A stretch of 64,000 nucleotides of DNA, taken from NCBI RefSeq assembly GCF_963666015.1, contig NZ_OY762555.1, positions 620,001-684,000 on the forward strand, written 5' to 3'. Positions within the stretch are counted from its first letter, which is position 1; every line of letters starts with the position of its first letter. Positions 63,131 through 64,000 of this stretch are shown one piece after another. The position numbers were made by a program, and so were the translations under genes. The notes under the pieces were generated by a model. It worked only from the letters and a program-made list of their open reading frames with translations. It did no database searches and was not told the origin of the DNA. The DNA comes from an uncultured Sphaerochaeta sp. GTDB taxonomy: Bacteria > Spirochaetota > Spirochaetia > Sphaerochaetales > Sphaerochaetaceae.

Positions 63131-64000
63131 CTATGCTACCTGATTATCGATTTCCCTATCGGGGAAACATCCTGCTTCATACACTTCATCTGGTGTTTGG
63201 TAGTCCAATCCTTGGTGAAGCCTTTCCTGGTTGAAGAATCCTACAAAAACTTTCAATCCATCAGAGAGTTCTGTCATTGTTGCATAGTCATGGAGAAAGA
63301 TGCATTCATATTTCAAAGTTCTGAAGGTTCTCTCAATGAAAATATTGTCCAAACATCTCCCGATTCCATCCATGCTTATCTGAATCCCAAAGCTCTGTAG
63401 CATTGAGACAAATTCCTTGCTAGTGTATTGAGATCCGCAGTCTGTATTAAAAATGGCGGGGATCCCATACATTTCAATTGCCTCCATCACGCATTCGATG
63501 CAAAAGATGGTATCCATTGTGTTGCTGAGCCTCCAGGAAAGAATCTTGCGGCTGAAGAGATCGATCACCGCGGTGAAGTAGACCATCCCTCCCGGAAGTT
63601 TTATGTAAGTGATATCGCTACTCCAACATTCGTTGACATACCGTATCTCTCTGTTCCGAAGCAGATAGGGGAACTTCCCTTCCTTCCGTCTGGAACTCCT
63701 GGTGGTCTTGAACTTGGGAACCAATCCCTGCAGCCCAAGTTGGCTGTAGACCCTCCTTACCCGTTTCTCCGTCGCCTCTGGATGTCCTTTCTTCTGCAGG
63801 TGACGGGCCATTTTCTGGTAACCATAGACAGGAAGTTCCACCCAATTGTTCATCACTAACTCTGCAAAATCCTTTTCCTCTGCAAAAAACTCCTGTCTGA
63901 GCCGTTCCTGCTCCTCATGATGGTCTCTCCAGTAATAATAGGAGGAACGGGGGACTCCCAGAAGCTGGCACTGCCTGCAAATGGACAGGGTGTAGGATCT
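63131..64000 (-). CDS. IS3-family transposase OrfB, 5' end beyond window
   Basis: The DDE integrase-type transposase of an IS3-family element; 289 residues are in view and the frame continues past position 64000. The N-terminal part has CRQCQLLGVPRSSYYYWR and the HTH_21-like VYGYQKMARHL. The catalytic triad is complete: Asp in CWSSDITYI, Asp in IFNTDCGSQYT, and Glu in DNIFIERTFRTLKYE. The frame has no internal stop, so the copy may be intact. In this family OrfB is usually made as an OrfAB fusion by frameshifting; orfA would lie beyond the window. Confidence 0.93.
   Translation of the reverse strand, partial: RSYTLSICRQCQLLGVPRSSYYYWRDHHEEQERLRQEFFAEEKDFAELVMNNWVELPVYGYQKMARHLQKKGHPEATEKRVRRVYSQLGLQGLVPKFKTTRSSRRKEGKFPYLLRNREIRYVNECWSSDITYIKLPGGMVYFTAVIDLFSRKILSWRLSNTMDTIFCIECVMEAIEMYGIPAIFNTDCGSQYTSKEFVSMLQSFGIQISMDGIGRCLDNIFIERTFRTLKYECIFLHDYATMTELSDGLKVFVGFFNQERLHQGLDYQTPDEVYEAGCFPDREIDNQVA

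Noticed and set aside
1..64000. Defence islands, prophage, CRISPR, biosynthetic clusters, rRNA or tRNA genes
   Set aside because: I looked for regular repeats, Cas or toxin-antitoxin motifs, integrases and tRNA-like folds and saw none. Apart from the IS3 transposase and the secreted pair, the content is core metabolism and information processing.

Overview
The window is about 64 kb of dense, mostly core bacterial chromosome, of middling GC by eye, from a diderm. I infer a spirochaete, most likely Sphaerochaeta or a close relative. The grounds are an XPB-type helicase paired with a Helicase_C_3-type partner, a fused AroD-AroE protein, a 29-codon COX24/AURKAIP1-type ribosomal peptide gene, and a type II signal peptide together with CcdA/TlpA and HflKC. 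The genus is inference; gene identities rest on motifs read from translations. I found no rRNA, tRNA, CRISPR array or replication origin, and no gene-free stretch longer than 300 bases.

Layout. 1-7.3 kb: mfd (cut by the window start), an inositol-monophosphatase-family gene, a reverse-strand operon (ACT protein, THEP1-like NTPase, queuosine-precursor-type transporter), nrdR, and dGTPase. 6.8-13.9 kb: a small membrane protein, aroK, aroC, the XPB helicase and its partner in overlapping order, facing aroDE. 14-23 kb: an ABC-F ATPase and maf, then the conserved rpsB-tsf-frr-uppS-cdsA-dxr-rseP cluster linking translation to undecaprenyl, phospholipid and isoprenoid synthesis. 23-27.4 kb, reverse strand: rpsF-ssb-rpsR-membrane protein-rplI-dnaB, and the tiny ribosomal peptide gene. 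27.6-37.5 kb: murD, a FemX-like transferase, metG, hflKC, a HAD enzyme and an ABC-2 exporter.

37.6-50.4 kb is a carbon/nitrogen block: argG, a deaminase, an ArsR regulator, citrate synthase, and an aconitase-isocitrate dehydrogenase operon that gives 2-oxoglutarate for glutamate and arginine synthesis. An MFS transporter and a DUF212 protein separate it from a polar amino acid ABC importer with two binding proteins. Arginine-box-like palindromes lie before argG, the second binding protein gene and the permease gene. 50.5-57 kb holds a hemolysin III-like protein, the TlpA/CcdA thiol pair, an RNA m5C methyltransferase, a DUF362-ferredoxin protein, a COG2426 membrane protein and a UvrD-type helicase. 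57-59.6 kb holds two divergent secreted beta-rich proteins I do not recognise firmly. 59.7-62.9 kb is a lipid operon: a DUF1295 protein, plsY, and one polypeptide that joins a FakA-like kinase part to a DegV/FakB fatty-acid-binding part. The window ends inside an IS3-family transposase gene.

The observations I rate highest are the FakA-FakB fusion translationally coupled to plsY, the candidate arginine regulon, the tiny ribosomal gene with its own promoter and terminator, isocitrate dehydrogenase coenzyme residues that point to NAD, the XPB-partner operon, and the pair of secreted proteins.
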